DNA from: Taxillus chinensis
Taxonomy: Eukaryota; Streptophyta; Magnoliopsida; Santalales; Loranthaceae
Reading direction: 5' to 3'
Length of the DNA stretch: 64,000 nt
Assembly (NCBI GenBank): GCA_023512835.1
Contig: CM042087.1
Coordinates: 17,764,853 to 17,828,852 of the forward strand
Shown piece by piece: positions 43,894 through 55,272 of the stretch. A program made the position numbers and the translations under genes. The notes beneath the pieces were generated by a model that was not told where the DNA came from, ran no database searches, and worked only from the letters and a program-made list of their open reading frames with translations. The stretch's first letter is position 1. The number at the start of each line of letters is the position of its first letter.

Positions 43894-45956
43894 TTGGCAG
43901 TAGGACTTGTCAGTCCAGTGCCCCTAAAGAAGTTAACCCCTCCATATCCTGATTGGTACAAAGCTGATACCAGCTGTGCATACCATGGAGGTGGAATTGG
44001 ACATGACATAGAAGGTTGTTTCGCCCTAAAAAGGAAGATACAACATTTAAGAGATGCTGGGTGGTTGGACTTCTCTAAAATGACTGGCACTCCCAATGTG
44101 GGTACTAACCCTCTTCCAGAACACTCAGGCAATGTTGCCCATGTAATAGCTGAATATGGAGGTTCTCCTAGACAGGCTTCCACAATCAAAATGGACAAGT
44201 GTCAGCTGTTCATGACCCTACACAAGAATGGACTCATAGTAACCAAAGATGTGACTGAGGCCAACAGGGGTAACAACTGGAAAAGGCGCTGCCTTTATCA
44301 TAAGACAGCTTATGGACACGATTTAGAAGAGTGTACAGAATTCCAAGAAGCGGTTCAAAAGCTGTTGGACTCCAAAAGGCTGGAGATCTCAGGATTAGAA
44401 GAACGTCATGAGATCTGCATGGCCTCCATAGACAGGTCACAAGTGGCACCCAAGCCTGGGGCACCAAAACCCCTAACTATCCAGTACACGGAGAATCCAA
44501 AGGCCCACTCATTGATGCAAAAGGTCAAAACCCTTACTATTCAGGGGCCGTCGCCTTTCCCATACAAGGATGATAAAGCAGTCCCATGGAACTATCACTG
44601 CAAGTCTGTCATTGCAGGGGTTCCTATAGAAGAGAAGAAGACAAGAAGTGGTCGTTCATACACACCGCAAGAAATCAACAAAGCTGATAAAGGCAAAGCC
44701 GTAGAGCAAGATATCATTCTAAAACCGATATGAGCTAACAAAAATACCTCTATCTCAGAAGAGGAGGTAACTGAGTTTCTGAAGCTGATTAAACAGAGTG
44801 AATACAACATTATTGATCAATTGAGTTGGCAACCGGCTCGCATTTCATTATTATCTTTGCTTATGGATTCTACTCCACACCAGGAAACCCTTATAAAGGT
44901 CTTGAGCAAAGCTTACATTCCTCCATCCATTTCTGTGGAGAACTTAGATGGAATTGCAAATAATATCGTGGTGAGTAACTTTCTCAGCTTCAGTGAAGAA
45001 GAGCTCCCTCAAGAAGGTGTTGGACATATCAAGGCTTTGCATATTTCTGTTAAGTGCAAGGACCACATCATCTCACGTGTGCTAATTGATAACGGATCTT
45101 CTTTGAACATTATGCCAGCTCCCATTCTAAAGCAACTGCCGATGGACCCGTCTTACATCCGCCCCACCAACATGATTGTCAGGGCTTTCGATGGAGAAAA
45201 ATGAGAAGTAGTAGGAACCCTAGATGTACCACTACAAATCGGTCCAAGTACTTTCACTGTGGAGTTCCAGGTCATGGATATTGCTCCTTACTATAGCTGC
45301 CTACTGGGAAGGCCATGGATTCATGCAGCAGGGGCGATACCCTCAACCCTTCATCAAAAGGTTAAATTCATTGTAGACGGGAAACTCATATGCGTGTCTG
45401 GGGAAACAGAAATCCTTGTCACTAAACCTCTTTCTGTCCCCTACATTGAAAGCAGTGAAGATATCCTAGAATATTTCTTCTGCTCATTCGAGGTCGTCAA
45501 TGCAACCTACCTTCCAAACCCTACAACTGATCAGGATGGAGGGACACAGTTACCAAAGGCATCGAAGATGGTATCATCAGTCATGCTGAAGTTGGGCCAC
45601 AAAGCAGGAAAAGGATTGGGCTTGCAAGAATAAGGGATCAAAGAACCTATTACCATTCGAAGCACAATTGGAAGATTTGGGCTAGGCTACAAGCACACTA
45701 AAGCTGACAGGAAATTAGAGACCTCAAGAAGAAAGGATAGCCGACTGGCTAAGCTGGAGAAAAGAGCTTTCCAAGAACAGAAGATTATTTTCCCACCGCT
45801 CGGAGCTACATTCAGGAGCGCGGGATTCATAAATCAGAGGGAAGAGACAGTGGCCACTACAGGGGATGACAATGAAGAGGTGGAACTAGTTCGGTTTTGC
45901 CAAGGAGACCCGAGACAACAACTGGACAACTGGAAAAGCTTGGACCTCCCTATCAT
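43894..45956 (+). pseudogene. Element E gag C-terminus, protease and G-patch
   Basis: It continues in the gag frame. Two Tat-type Cys/His clusters come first: CAYHGGGIGHDIEGC (about 43975) and CLYHKTAYGHDLEEC (about 44290). The protease has VLIDNGSSLNIMP (about 45080), the DNGS form of the active loop usual for this lineage, then YYSCLLGRPWIHAAGA. A G-patch-like segment, MLKLGHKAGKGLGLQE (about 45583-45630), follows; G-patch domains are known after protease in Ogre. In-frame stops are TGA 44731, TGA 45202 and TAA 45631. The exon ends at 45956. Confidence 0.83.
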
Positions 45957-46153
45957 GTAAACGGTTCAAGGAACCTGCTGGGACATTTTCAATGTTTTCT
46001 CTTTGTTGTTTTTCAATTTCAAATTCTGTATTTGCTGTAAACTTATTTTTGAAAGATTGAATAAAATGAAACTTTTTCAAAAAAACATCCTCTTGCATTT
46101 CATAACATGTGCATTATCATATATGATTGAGTAAGTCAGACTTTTTCAAACAG
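45957..46153 (+). other. Candidate spliceosomal intron between protease and RT of element E
   Basis: This 197-bp interval starts GTAAAC and ends CTTTTTCAAACAG. It is T-rich and has stops in all sense frames. Removing it joins AT to G of an ATG codon and changes the frame from the protease frame to the RT frame, giving LPIM-YDKFKDMVRKEE without a stop. Ogre elements are known to have an intron at this place. Confidence 0.7.
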
Positions 46154-47815
46154 GTATGATAAATTTAAAGATATGGTAAGAAAAGAAGAAATGAGTTGCT
46201 TAAGGCTTGGCCATGATCCAAACTGGGAGTAGTCAGTGTCTGAGGTAGAGGAAGCTGGTACAGTAGAAGATCCTGAGCTACCAGAAGATATTAAGCGCCT
46301 GCTAGAAAAGGAAGACCAGCTCACTATCCCTAGTGAAGACCCAGTCATAATTGTGAACTTCGGAATTGCCACTGAGCCAAGAGAACTGAGATTGGGGGCC
46401 TTCATTCCCAATAGTATCAAAGATCAGTTGCTTGATCTTTTGAGGTCCTACATTGATGTGTTCGCCTGGTCCTACAAAGATATGCCAGGATTGGATATAG
46501 ATATAGTGCAACACCAGTTGCCCTTGAGACCTGAATGTAAGCCTGTCCAGCAAAAGCTAAGGAGGATGAGACCGAAGATGATACTAAAGATCAAGGAAGA
46601 AGTCAAAAAGCAATGGGATGCAGGGTTCCTTAGTGTGGCCCACTATCCAGAATGGGTGGCCAATATCGTACCAGTTCCAAAGAAAGGGGGGAAGGTCTGT
46701 ATGTGTGTAGACTATCGCGACCTAAATAGGGCTAGTCCTAAAGATAACTTCCCACTACCTCACATTGATACCTTGGTAGACAACACTGCAAGACATACTA
46801 TGTTTTCTTTCATGGATTGGTTCTTTGGCTATAACCAAATTCGGATGGATCCTGAACACAAGGAAAAGACTACATTCATCACCATATGGGGCATGTTTTG
46901 CTACAATGTCATGCCTTTCGGACTCAAAAATGCCGGGGTAACTTATCAAAGAGCTATGGTAACACTATTCCATGACATGATGCATTAAGAAGTAGAGGTC
47001 TATGTCGATGATATGATCACCAAGTCGAAAGGAGACAGAGACCATGTGGAAGTGTTGCGTAAGCTCTTTGACAGACTATGAAAATACCATTTGAAGTTAA
47101 ATCCAGCCAAATGTACTTTTGGGGCTACATCAGGCAAGCTATTGGGATTCATCGTCAGTCAGCGGGGAATTGAGATTGATCCCAATAAAGTCCAGGCCAT
47201 CCAGGATATGCCCGTGCCAAACACTATTAAGGAAGTTAGAGGATTCGTCAGAAAACTCAACTACATCGCTCGATTCATTTCACAACTCACTATGACCTAT
47301 GAACCCGTCTTCAAGGTGCTGCGCAAGAATAGTCCCGAGGTATGGAACAATGAATGTCAGGAGGCCTTTGACACAATTAAGCAGTATTTGACGAACCCTC
47401 CAATTTTGGTTCCCCAGTATCCGATCAACCTCTGATTCTGTACTTAACAGTCTGAGACACCTCGATAGATTGTGAACTGGGACAACAGGATGCCTTAGGG
47501 AAGAAAGAGCAAATCATTTACTATCTGAGCAAGAAGTTTACACCTTGTGAGGAAAAGTACACTCCTCTAGAAAAGACTTGTTGTGCCCTCGCTTCGACAG
47601 CACGAAGATTAAGGCAGTATACACTCTACCATACCACATGGCTCATCTCTAGACATGACCCACTCAAATACCTATTGGAAAAGCCATCCATGACGGGAAG
47701 AATTGCTAAGTGGTAGCTACTCTTAGCAGAATATGACATTGTCTATGTGCCTCAAAAGGCCATCAAAGGAAGTGCCATAGCAGATCATCTAGCAGATCGA
47801 GCCTTGGAATAGTAT
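46154..47815 (+). pseudogene. Element E reverse transcriptase and first RNase H
   Basis: RT: VFAWSYKDMPGLD, KPVQQKLRRMRPKM, VCMCVDYRDLNRASPKDNFPLPHID, MFSFMDWFFGYNQI, MPFGLKNAGVTYQRAM and the catalytic VEVYVDDMITKS (about 46992-47030). The thumb (VRGFVRKLNYIARFI) and RNase H (YTPLEKTCCALA, then ISRHDPLKYLLEKPSMTGRIAKW) follow. Stops: TAG 46230, TAA 46986, TGA about 47080, TGA 47433 and several more to 47720. RT catalytic residues are kept. Confidence 0.85.
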
Positions 47816-48400
47816 GAGCCAGCAATCTCTGATTTTCCAGACGAATTCATCAATACCATCCAAGAAAATGAAGAGTCAGACACATGGACCCTATGGTTTG
47901 ATGGAGCATCAAGCTTATCTGGTCATGGCATCGGGGCAGTCGTAATTTCCCCATCCGGCATACATTTTTCGATGGCCACCAAGTTGACATTCCCTTGCAC
48001 AAACAACATAGCAGAATATGAAGCTTGCGTAATGGGCCTCCAAGAGGCATTGAGTAAAGGAATTAGAAAATTACAAGTGTTCGGGGATTCATCTCTAGTC
48101 ATTTATCAAGTTAGAAAGGAATGGGAAACTCGAAATCACAAGTTGATTCCTTACCGACAAATGATTTGTGAAATGGCTAACCTATTTGATGAAATCACAT
48201 TTGAACATATGTCACGAGAACATAATCGAATTCCCGATGCTTTAGCAACTCTAGCCTCCCCCTTTCGATTGGACACATGCTTCGAAATACCATGCTTTGA
48301 CATCAATGTGAACAAGGAACCCATTTACAACATGGTAACCAATGTTGACACCGACAACAAGCCTTGGTATCAAGATATCAAACAGTACTTGTCCTAGCAC
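47816..48400 (+). pseudogene. Second, archaeal-type RNase H of element E
   Basis: TWTLWFDGASSLSGHGIGAV carries the first Asp; the second acidic site is in NNIAEYEACVMGL, the third in VFGDSSLVIYQV, and SREHNRIPDALATLA supplies the last. A second RNase H after the first is a Tat-lineage hallmark. It is open apart from the frame entry near 47815; all four acidic positions are visible. Confidence 0.83.
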
Positions 48401-48847
48401 TCATATCCGGTAGGGGCCTCAGAAGCAGAAAAAAGAAGCATCCGATGAGCAAGCATCAATTACTTCCTTGACGGTTCAATCCTATACAGACGCAACCATA
48501 ACCAAGTTTTACTGCGGTGCTTGGACAAAGATGAAGCAGCTCGGGTCACCAATGAGGTTCACAATGGCGACTACAGATCTCACGCAAATGGGCATACACT
48601 AACTAGGCAGATCATGAGGATGGGCTACTATTGGGTTACTATGGAAAAGGACTGCATCGAGCATGTACGTAAATGTCTTAAATGCCAGATTTATAGGGAT
48701 CGCATTCAAGCACCCCCATCTAAGCTACACGTGCTTACATCTCCGTGGCCATTTGCATTATGGGGCATGGATGTCATTGGGCCCATATTCCCAAAACCCT
48801 CTAATGGACATAGATTCATTCTTGTAGCCATCGACTATTTCACTAAG
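48401..48847 (+). pseudogene. Element E integrase, truncated by element F
   Basis: The zinc-binding region is HNGDYRSHANGHTL followed by CLKC (about 48540-48690). The core begins ALWGMDVIGPIFP with the first catalytic Asp and runs to IDYFTK, where element F begins at 48848. The remaining core, with the other Asp and the Glu, must lie to the right of the window. Confidence 0.87.
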
Positions 48848-49392
48848 TGTAATGACCCGTGTGTAACCACAAACACCTTGGATGTTGGTGCACAAGTTTG
48901 AGGTAAGAGATGAGCCCAAGAGGGGACTTTTGGGAGGTGCATGTGACAAGTGATAACGTACATTTATGCCCTAGGAAGATGCTATGCATATACATGCAGT
49001 TTTAAGCTGTTTTGGTAGATTTTGGAGCGCCTTTTTGGTATAGTAGATGGCCTCAAACAATTGGCGTGCAAGAACAAAAGTTGCTTAGAATGAGGTCCTC
49101 TATCTACCACAGAAATTTCAGAGCATTTGGAGCTGCATGTGAATTCACCCATTTCACGTGCAAGCATATTTTTGCTTCTCAGACCTCTACAAGATGCAAG
49201 GAGGCTTGGGGAGAAGTTTGAGTGCGTTTGGAGCTGCACGCCAATTGGGGAATTGGCGTTCAAATTGGCGTTCAGGCATGTTTTTGCATGGTTACCTTGG
49301 TTTTGTCATTCTAATCATCTTTTCCCAAAGGACCATGTTAGAATTGTGAATATTTTGGTGTGTATGGATGTGGGAAGGTCATAGCTTGTTCC

Positions 49393-49470
49393 ATCAAAAC
49401 TACGTCGTTTTGATGCTGGGATTCACTTAATCAAAACTACGTCGTTTTGATGTTGTGTTGTCTATATAAG
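49393..49470 (+). promoter_or_regulatory. Duplicated ACGT palindrome and TATA box of LTR F
   Basis: Two identical 22-bp boxes (ATCAAAAC, TACGTC, GTTTTGAT) lie at 49393-49414 and 49430-49451. TATATAAG follows at 49463-49470, then a GA-rich leader. Confidence 0.65.
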
Positions 49471-50009
49471 AAGGAGAAGCCCTCTGTTTTAGGTTTAGGG
49501 TTCTCTTCAGTTGCTGCAGCCATCGTAGAGAGAAAGAGCTAAAGAGAGGGAAGGAAGGGGAGTTGCTGGTTGCTGCCGGAGCATCTTGCGTGGGGAGGAC
49601 GGCGTTTAGCGCGGGAGCAAGGAAGATCTGCTTTAAGGTAGGGGTTCTGTTCTTCCTAAATCCTCCTCTGTCCTAGGGTTCTAGGGTAGGTTATGGATTA
49701 TATTTGTGTAATCCATATAGGTGTGATCTCCTATATGGATGTTGGCCTTCAATGGCATTTTGGTGTGATTCTGTTGTTGCATGCTATATGTTCGATGAAA
49801 TGCCTGTGTGAATATAGCTGTGTGTATATGCCTATTACATGTTTGGTAATATGCCTGTGTGGCTGGACTTGTGATTTGGTGTATGTATGCATGCTGGGTG
49901 TTTGTTCTATTGCCTGAATGGCTGGGTTTGTGCACTTGTGAATGGGTGCACACCAAGTGTTTGGTTTTATGCTTAGGTGACCGTAGTGTGTGTTGTGTGC
50001 ATGACTGTG

Positions 50010-50095
50010 GTATCTAGCCTGAAGAGGCGGTTAAACTACTTTGCCTGAGAGGCGGTTAAATCAGTGGCCTGAAGAGGCGGTTAAATTACTTGCTT
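50010..50095 (+). repeat. GCCTGAAGAGGCGGTTAAA triplet repeat in LTR F
   Basis: Three units of about 27-33 bp contain (A)GAGGCGGTTAAA. The neighbouring 49800-50210 has looser GCCTGTGTGGCT-type repeats, the counterpart of the CACAGGC repeats in LTR G. Confidence 0.75.
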
Positions 50096-50651
50096 GAGAT
50101 TTGGTTTGTTAGCCCGTGTGGCTAAGCCTGAGTGGCCGTGGACATGTTAGCCTATATGGCTAAGCCTGTATGGCTGTGGATATGTGTATGCCATGTGATT
50201 GTGGAATATAACCTGTTTGTATCTTATTGTCACTACACTGCACCTGTACACACCCTCATGTAGACGCTAGGAGCATGGGATGGGTTGGGGAGACATGATC
50301 CCTACTGAGCTGTGGTTGCTCACCCCTCCCTCTATGTTGTATTTTCTTTCAGGAACATACAGGCGTTAGGTTGGACCCCAAGGTGGAAGACCTTATTTAC
50401 TTTACTGTCTTCCATTTATGTTATTTTTATGGGAATTGATGTAACCCCAGGGGGGATGAATTGAAAAGAGAATTTTGTTGTAATAAAGACTGGTTTGGAT
50501 TGTGGATCGCTTTTATGAACATTACTTTCTTGAATGTGTGGATGTTTAAAATGTTATATTCGGGGTTTGCACCCTAACCCCTTTGCCCTTCTGTGGGTAA
50601 AGGGGAGTCACGTACCGGTTTCCTCGTGTTGGAAATCCGGGCGTGACAATA

Positions 50652-50666
50652 TGGTATCGAGCATGG
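50652..50666 (+). promoter_or_regulatory. Primer-binding site of element F
   Basis: TGGTATCGAGCATGG lies three bases after the LTR. It is identical to the site in G (62644-62658) and is a Met-tRNA-like variant. Confidence 0.8.
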
Positions 50667-51346
50667 TCTAGTTGGCTTAGGGTAGTGGGCGGACTTGGTT
50701 ATCTTGAGTCCTTTGGAGGAGCCTAGAGGGACGTGCCTGATCAACACTTGTCCTGTTGGAGCCTCTAAGGTGTACTTGGGGTAGTCCAGTCTTGTGGTAG
50801 GATTTGCATGCATTGGCATTAGGGCACTAGTTGTATATGTTGCTCATGTGTGATCGTGTGGGAACTGTGATTAAGCTGTATATGTGGTAGGAATGCATGA
50901 ATAACGTGATAAAGTGTTAATCTGTGCAACTCTGATCTTTTGTGGTAATTTGAACATGAAAGCAAGGAAAAGAAATTGTGGAATTGAAACTGTGTGTTTG
51001 GAAACTTGAGGCTTGTGAACTGTTAACAAAAAAAAAGAAAAAAATTAATCATAATAAAAAAATTAAATAAATTAAATATACAATAATGTTGGTGTTCTGT
51101 GAATGGTTGAGCATGTGATTTGTTTGGTACTGTGTGAAATAAGCGTGGTTATGAGCAATGCAATGGAATGTAAAATTGGTATAGTCTGTTAAATGTGAAC
51201 CTATGGACTTGTGTGGTAATAACACGTCTTATAACTTAAGCTGCTTAGTCGGTAGCGGTCTCGCGATTGTTGAGATCGTTTAGTGTTAATCTGGAGCGCT
51301 ACCTTTTCGCGTAGCCAATGTTTCTGAGAACTATAAACGTGCGACT

Positions 51347-51700
51347 GTTGAGGTAACAGAGGAGGCTGCGACTCAGGTTGGGCAAGTGAGAGAGCTGCAG
51401 GCTGAAGGTGATAAACTAATCACGACAGAGGTTGGCATCTTTGACCCGATTATTCCAGAGGTGAGGGATGAGCCCCGTTTCCCAAAGGGTTGCGCTTGCT
51501 GTGGACAACCGGGACATTGGAAAAGAGAGTGTGCCAAGAAGCAGTACCGGTGTCGCCTCTGTGGAAAAGTAGGACGTCTTCGTATAGTCTGTTTTGGTAG
51601 GATCGGGAGTGATGCTGGAGGACTAGCTAGTGAGGCCCGTAGAAGAGCAAGACAGAACTTCATTGGTGGTATCGTGCCCCTTTGGTGGGTTATCGGTTGA
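51347..51700 (+). pseudogene. Element F gag remnant with zinc knuckles
   Basis: This short reading has a complete knuckle CACCGQPGHWKREC and the start of a second (CRLCGKVGRLRIVC, where the His is replaced). Upstream text (VRELQAEGDKLITTEVGIFDP) is not recognisable as the usual gag core. Double knuckles of this form fit Tekay-type gag tails (G has CPKRDRKCHRCGREGHR). The rest of gag is missing. Confidence 0.65.
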
Positions 51701-53426
51701 GTCTCGTACTAGTTATGTGAGGCAGGGTGGACTTTATCATGTCCCGTTTGAGTTAGCATTTCGAATGGATATGGTTGGTGACCTGTTAGGAAATAAATAA
51801 GTAAAAGGAGTAAATATAGATTTATAACGCTAGAAGAATAATAAATAACTAATGAATATATATGGGTATTGATTTTATATGTGAGTGGTATTCAACTTTG
51901 GCACATGTTGATAATCAGAGTAACCAAATCTTGTAGGCTACCTTTTACCAGTGGGAGGAAATTTAGATTGGCTAGCTAGTAGAGCTTGAGGTGTGAAGTG
52001 ATGGCTTGTGGGTTATTGTGTGACACCTCCTTGGCAACCTTGATTAATAGAAATATGTTCTTAAGCAGATAGAGGTATGTGTTGGAGTATTACTTGAAAG
52101 GGATATTCCTATGGTTACCTTTCTTTTCCAAGCGTTGTGGTTAAGGGGAAAACGCAGCTAGTATAGCCTGCTCTTAGAGCCCTTGAAGTGTTATCTTGTT
52201 GGCTAGAGTGGTCGTTGCAAGTTCTGGTTAGTAACTATATAGGTGTTCTGGGTTCTCAGATGGTCAAGCAGTGGCCATGTGTCATGTTTGTCGAGTGTGA
52301 AAGACCATGAGTGATGTTCTTAGAACATGTTGTGAAATGGGGATGCACACGTGTAAAATGTGAAGTGTTCTGGAGCTCAACTATCGGCTATGAGTGGGTT
52401 TCAAGGGTCGTGCCCGATGCATCCAATTGGTAAAAAGAGGTAAGCAAGTGAGATTTGGCAGGCCTTGTTCGGGCTTTTTTACCCACATCTGGAAAACATT
52501 TCTCTAGGGGCTGCGGGTGTGCTTTTGCATGGTAGGGCCATTCCTTTGGTCTGTATCTTGAGGAGAAGGTGTAAAATTGGTACGCTCTACTCGTCAGGAG
52601 TCTTGTGTTTCGTTGCATGTGTTGAGAATGTGCGAGAAAATGTGGCATTGTGTTGTTGTATGTATTGCAAAAGTGGTAAAGGTATATAGCGGAGTTGCTA
52701 TGTGTGGGTGTTGCGACACATATGCGTAGAGAAGGATGAGGCATGGTGTATTGGTATAGTAAGCGTCGTGTGAGGATGAGGAAGAGTGTTAGAAGTGATG
52801 TTGTTTATGTTCTTCCTTGTTTAGTGTTATTAAACTGCTGGTAAGTTAAAAAAAAAGAAAAAAAGAAAAAAAAAAGAAAAGGGGGTTGTTTGATCCCCAG
52901 AATTGAGTCGATTGGCGCTTTTTGCTTGGAAGGGGTATTAGTGCTACTCCTTGGGGAGCGATTTATGTCGGGCGGATGTCACAAAGGTGCATGTTTTAGA
53001 GCGTGCTGGTAGGCGGATGACCTACATTTGTGCTCTTGAAAACCTTTCATGTACGGTATCACGCGGTAAGGGGAGATGGTTTACGCTATCAAGGTGTTGG
53101 TGTGTTTGGGAACTACGTGAAAGTCCCGAATCGGGCGTTTGCATGTCTTGTTTCTGCGCCACCCGGAGGAATGGTAGTGATCACATTAAGCTGAGGCTAG
53201 AGCCTGAGCATTTCTTGGTCAGTTTGAGTGTTTTGTTGGTGTGTTGAGATAGGACGTGGCGTTTGGTATAGCAGGGTTAGTGGGCCATGAGGTGGAGTAT
53301 GTCCTGGAGGCAGAGGATTCCTTTGTGACCTGTGAGTGGTGACACCAAGGATTTCGTTATTGTCATGTTGCAGGTAGGAGAGTTTTCCAGGGTGGAGAGA
53401 ACTACATTATTGGCAACTACCTGCGT
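51701..53426. other. Unassigned interior of element F
   Basis: There is no gene or domain I can support. The stretch is G/T-rich on the plus strand with A-rich runs at 52848-52880 (and earlier at 51027-51063). Some stretches may be decayed pol, but no motif is clear. Confidence 0.5.
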
Positions 53427-55272
53427 CAAAGAATTCCTGTCGCATGGAATGTCTGCCGACTGAGTAAGACGTTATCACTTGGGTTGTAACATAAGCCTCA
53501 GTTAGTGAAGGCTGTGTGGGCCCTTGGTGGATCCCTATCTGACCGTAGTCAGGGAGGTGTTATTTATGTGACGTTCTGGTTCAAGGGATTCTTTAGTAGA
53601 TTCTCAACGTTGGTGACTAGTGTTAGCCCGATAGTAGCTTTTTGGTCTTGCCGTGATTGGGTATGGTACTGAATTCATTGTTTTGAGTTACTCCTTGGAC
53701 TCCGTTGGGCGTCTTGTTGACTATGACCGAATTGGTGGAGGGCACACTTCATCCTGATGTAGTTGTGTCTTGGATTGTAAGTCATCTTAAGTTCCCTTTG
53801 GCATTGGTTGGGTTCTGTTGTTGCGTGTATCGCTATAGAGTGAGGCGGTTCGAGCAGTGATGATGGTGCTGCTGGGGTGATCTCCATGTGTAGAAACACG
53901 ATTGTGGTTTGTCTAATGCTTTTCTCTTGTTTGTTTGTGTTTCCTTGTGACCTCTTAGTGTTTGCTGTCAGGGTAAGGTCTACATATGGAGTGTGGCTGC
54001 GTGTAATTTGTTGGTGTCCGTTGACATCAAATTTTGATGGTGTCATTGTTGGGTATTTTACATTGTGGAGTGTTGGTCCTATTGTGACACGAGTAAGCAT
54101 CTAACGCTGAGTACCCTGCTATGTCGATGCAGTGACTTCTCGTTCAATCATATGAATTCTAGCAAATGGATGCTTCACGTATAGGCTTATGGGGTTGGCC
54201 TTGTTCGGTTGTCGGGGTCTTAATGAATCCGTGGGAGGTTTCTTAACCTCATTGTTGTCAGACTTGCTCACATGAGTTGTTGTCAGCACGCTAATTAGCC
54301 AAGCTCTAGTTCTTGTTGTGATCATGGGTGTTATGTGTTGCTTTGATCTTCTCGTGATGTTTACTACTTGATTTCTCTTTTCGGGGACGAACCGTCCAAA
54401 GGTGGGAAGGTTGTGAGGAAACTCCCTGCGGATGAGTTTGTATGGTGTCAGCGAGTGGGCAGTGGAACGTTAAACGTGTAGTAGTGTTTTGTTTGTGCCT
54501 TGTTCCTTGTAGTGGTGTTTATGATGTGAGTTGGTCTGTGACCTATGTGACTTGTTAAACATACGTGTTGGGGATGGGCGTATATGTCGTACAAAGAAAT
54601 CCTGTCACATGGAATGTCTGCCGACTGAGTAAGACATTATCACTTGGGTTGTAACATAAGCCTCAGTTAGTGAAGGCTGTGTGGGCCCTTGGTGGATCCC
54701 TATCTGACCGTAGTCAGGGTGGTGTTATTTATGTGACGTTCTGGTTCAAGGGATTCTTTAGTAGATTCTCAACGTTGGTGACTGGTGTTAGCCCGATAGT
54801 AGCTTTTTGGTCTTGCCGTGATTGGGTATGGTACTGAATTCATTGTTTTGAGTTACTCCTTGGACTCCGTTGGGCGTCTTGTTGACTGTGACCGAATTGG
54901 TGGAGGGCACACTTCATCCTGATGTAGTTGTGTCCTGGATTGTAAGTCATCTTGAGTTCCCTTTGGCATTGGTTGGGTTCTGTTGTTGCGTGTATCGCTA
55001 TAGAGTGAGGCGGTTCGAGCAGTGATGATGGTGCTGCTGGGGTGATCTCCATGTGTAGAAACACGATTGTGGTTTGTCTAATGCTTTTCTCTTGTTTGTT
55101 TGTGTTTCCTTGTGACCTCTTAGTGTTTGCTGTCAGGGTAAGGTCTACATATGGAGTGTGGCTGCGTGTAATTTGTTGGTGTCCGTTGACATCAAATTTT
55201 GATGGTGTCATTGTTAGGTATTTTACATTGTGGAGTGTTGGTCCTATTGTGACACGAGTAAGTGTCTAACGC
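53427..55272 (+). repeat. 1165-bp tandem duplication in element F, second copy truncated by G
   Basis: 53427-54107 and 54592-55272 are near-identical (a handful of differences in 681 bp), offset by 1165 bp. Unit 1 is 53427-54591; unit 2 is cut by G at 55273. The non-duplicated part of unit 1 contains TTCGGGGACGAACCG followed by AAGGTGGGAAGGTTGTGAGG (54382-54415), which looks like a gypsy pol-end plus polypurine tract. No coding content is recognised. Confidence 0.85.

Larger units (their letters stand above)
37353..48847 (+). mobile_element. Gypsy element E, Tat/Ogre-like, 3' end missing
   Basis: This plus-strand element has a 2884-bp 5' LTR, a TGGCGACTC-type primer site, an extra ORF1 before gag, gag, protease with a G-patch, a candidate intron, RT, RNase H, a second (archaeal-type) RNase H and integrase. 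This combination is specific to the Tat lineage, which includes Ogre. Element F cuts it in the integrase core at 48847. Coding frames carry several stops, most explicable by C-to-T changes. Confidence 0.9.
48848..50648 (+). repeat. 5' LTR of element F
   Basis: It starts TGTAATGACCCG and ends GGGCGTGACA. From about 49080 it is collinear with the LTR of G on the other strand. The first 230 bp differ: 48951-49070 instead resemble the first part of solo LTR B' (TGATAACGTACATTTATGCC). Confidence 0.83.
48848..55272 (+). mobile_element. Gypsy element F, probably non-autonomous, 3' end missing
   Basis: The plus-strand element is inserted in E integrase. Its 1801-bp LTR and primer region match the family of G (the leader at 50649-50835 matches 62470-62660). 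The interior has only a gag zinc-knuckle remnant; 51.7-55.27 kb shows no pol domain I can read but does have a large tandem duplication. That is what a gag-only or large-retrotransposon-derivative element would look like. Element G cuts it at 55273. Confidence 0.72.

Noticed and set aside
50652..50666. TGGTATCGAGCATGG as part of a host tRNA gene
   Set aside because: It matches only the primer-site position after an LTR in both F and G and has no tRNA structure around it.
52848..52880. A-rich tract as a possible SINE or LINE tail
   Set aside because: No target duplication or upstream SINE/LINE-like sequence was seen; a similar tract at 51027-51063 suggests simple low-complexity DNA.
53675..55211. 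Two near-identical minus-strand frames of 123-141 codons
   Set aside because: They are the same sequence seen twice because of the tandem duplication. Composition is unremarkable, no motif is present, and indel-free identity over 0.7 kb includes non-coding flanks.
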